A stretch of 5,553 nucleotides of DNA from the NCBI GenBank assembly GCA_003643975.1, contig QNAR01000123.1, forward strand, positions 1 to 5,553. The letters are read 5' to 3'. Positions 4,619 through 5,553 of this stretch are shown here, one piece after another. A program made the translations under genes and the position numbers. The DNA is from Thermotogae bacterium. GTDB taxonomy: Bacteria > Thermotogota > Thermotogae > Petrotogales > Kosmotogaceae. Each line of letters starts with the position of its first letter. Positions within the stretch are counted from its first letter, which is position 1. Below the pieces are notes generated by a model. It saw only the letters and a list, made by a program, of their open reading frames with translations. It was not told the origin of the DNA and ran no database searches.

Positions 4619-5553
4619 ATGGATGAAAGGGTATCAAAGCACGCAAAAGTTCTGGTGAACTACTCCCTTGCTTTGAAACCGGGAGAGAAATTCTTTTTGC
4701 AAGGCAGTATTGCCACGCTTCCTTTGATAAGAGCCGTTTATCTGGAAGCGCTCAAAGCAGGGGCACTCGTTCAAGTTATGATAGAAGATCCAACTTTGGG
4801 TGAAATACGGTTAAAGCACGGAAACGATGAACAACTCGCATATCTTCCAGAGAGCGTGATGGTTGTTGCCAAAACGGCTGATGTCTTTCTTTCTATTTGG
4901 GGAAGCACGAATACAAGAAGCCTCAGCAACGTTCCCCCGGAAAATTTGAGAAAGAGCGCAGAGGGAAGAAGCGCGCTCACCAGGGTCTTTTTTGAACGCA
5001 TGGGAAAAGGAGAAATGAAATGGTGTGGAACTTTATTCCCAACCGAAGCTGAGGCCCAGGAAGCCTCCATGTCTCTAAGCGAATACGAGGACTTCGTTTA
5101 CACAGCCTGCCATCTTGATAGCGATGACCCCATCGCGGAATGGAAGAAAATCCATGACCAGCAGCAAAAATATGTTGATTTCCTGAACACCAAAAAACAT
5201 CTCAGGATTATTTCTAAAGACACAGACATTGAAATGAGCATAGAAGGGCGAAAATGGATAAACAGCGATGGACATGCCAACTTCCCCTCAGGCGAAGTCT
5301 TCACAGGCCCTGTTGAAGATACTGTGAATGGCCATATACGTTTCTCTTTCCCGGGTATCTTCCAGGGGCGTGAAATCGAAGATATAAGGTTGACTTTTGA
5401 AAACGGAAAAGTGGTAAAAGCCGAGGCTTCCAAAGGGCAGGATCTCCTCGAAAAGTTGCTCGAGATAAAAGGAGCGCGTTACGTTGGCGAAGTGGCAATG
5501 GGAACCAATTACAACATAACTAAATTCACCAAGAACATGCTCTTCGACGAAAA
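4619..5553 (+). CDS. M29-family metallo-aminopeptidase (AmpS/AmpT/PepS-like), 3' end cut by the window
   Basis: The reading frame is open for 311 codons to the window edge. Peptidases of this family are cytosolic enzymes with two metal ions that remove N-terminal residues from peptides. The N-terminal domain (about 1-180) opens with a family-like segment, including LVNYSLALKPGEKFFLQG. The catalytic domain shows Glu226 in FPSGEVFTGPVEDTVNG and Glu291 in GEVAMGTN. Their spacing of 65 is close to the 66 between the two metal-binding glutamates of Thermus AmpT (250 and 316). The frame ends at LFDE, just before the expected GGT-x-H region that carries the remaining ligands, so completeness of the active site cannot be judged. 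Glu226 lies about 24 residues earlier than in AmpT, so the protein should be a shorter, roughly 360-370-residue variant. It starts 53 bases after the permease stop. No terminator separates them, so read-through is possible, but a functional link to the sugar genes is not evident. Confidence 0.9.
   Translation, partial: MDERVSKHAKVLVNYSLALKPGEKFFLQGSIATLPLIRAVYLEALKAGALVQVMIEDPTLGEIRLKHGNDEQLAYLPESVMVVAKTADVFLSIWGSTNTRSLSNVPPENLRKSAEGRSALTRVFFERMGKGEMKWCGTLFPTEAEAQEASMSLSEYEDFVYTACHLDSDDPIAEWKKIHDQQQKYVDFLNTKKHLRIISKDTDIEMSIEGRKWINSDGHANFPSGEVFTGPVEDTVNGHIRFSFPGIFQGREIEDIRLTFENGKVVKAEASKGQDLLEKLLEIKGARYVGEVAMGTNYNITKFTKNMLFDE

Noticed and set aside
1..5553. CRISPR array, insertion sequence, tRNA or rRNA
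   Set aside because: No repeated spaced array, transposase-like frame, terminal inverted repeats or tRNA/rRNA-like segment was visible. The genes are closely packed and intact.

Overview
The window holds a compact five-gene run on the + strand and no convincing gene on the other strand. The DNA is moderately AT-rich, with strong Shine-Dalgarno sites and two probable TTG starts. The glycosidase has almost exactly the length and residue spacing of Thermotoga maritima BglA. A member of the Thermotogota (Kosmotoga/Mesotoga-like) is my best guess, with a Firmicute-like anaerobe as the alternative. This is a judgement from composition and protein style, not from a marker gene.

Layout: 1-154 has no gene. 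A good promoter (155-183, extended -10) overlaps a perfect 16-bp palindrome with a central CG (182-197), followed by a Shine-Dalgarno site and a LacI-family repressor (212-1213). Four bases later comes a beta-phosphoglucomutase (1218-1886). Next is a family GH1 glycosidase (1919-3259, TTG start), then a major facilitator permease of the organophosphate:phosphate antiporter type (3342-4565, TTG start). Last is an M29 metallo-aminopeptidase (4619 to the window edge, cut before its last metal ligands). The first four genes look like one self-repressed sugar operon. The peptidase may be read through from it or may be an independent neighbour.

The unusual point is chemical. The GH1 protein keeps its nucleophile (TENG, E356) and its sugar-binding residues, but its acid/base glutamate is glutamine (TLNQP, Q169). 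The usual tryptophan and hydrophobic stretch after it is replaced by Leu-Arg-Ile-Ser-His-Arg. It sits beside a phosphomutase specific for beta-glucose 1-phosphate, and no GH65-type phosphorylase lies in this operon to supply that compound. A retaining GH1 enzyme that used phosphate instead of water would yield exactly beta-glucose 1-phosphate. The permease belongs to a family that usually handles phosphate esters. I therefore propose, as inference, either a phosphorolytic beta-glucoside pathway or one for a beta-glucoside with a good (for example phosphorylated or thio) leaving group. The proposed flow is uptake by the permease, cleavage by the variant GH1, conversion of beta-glucose 1-phosphate to glucose 6-phosphate, and control by the LacI repressor.
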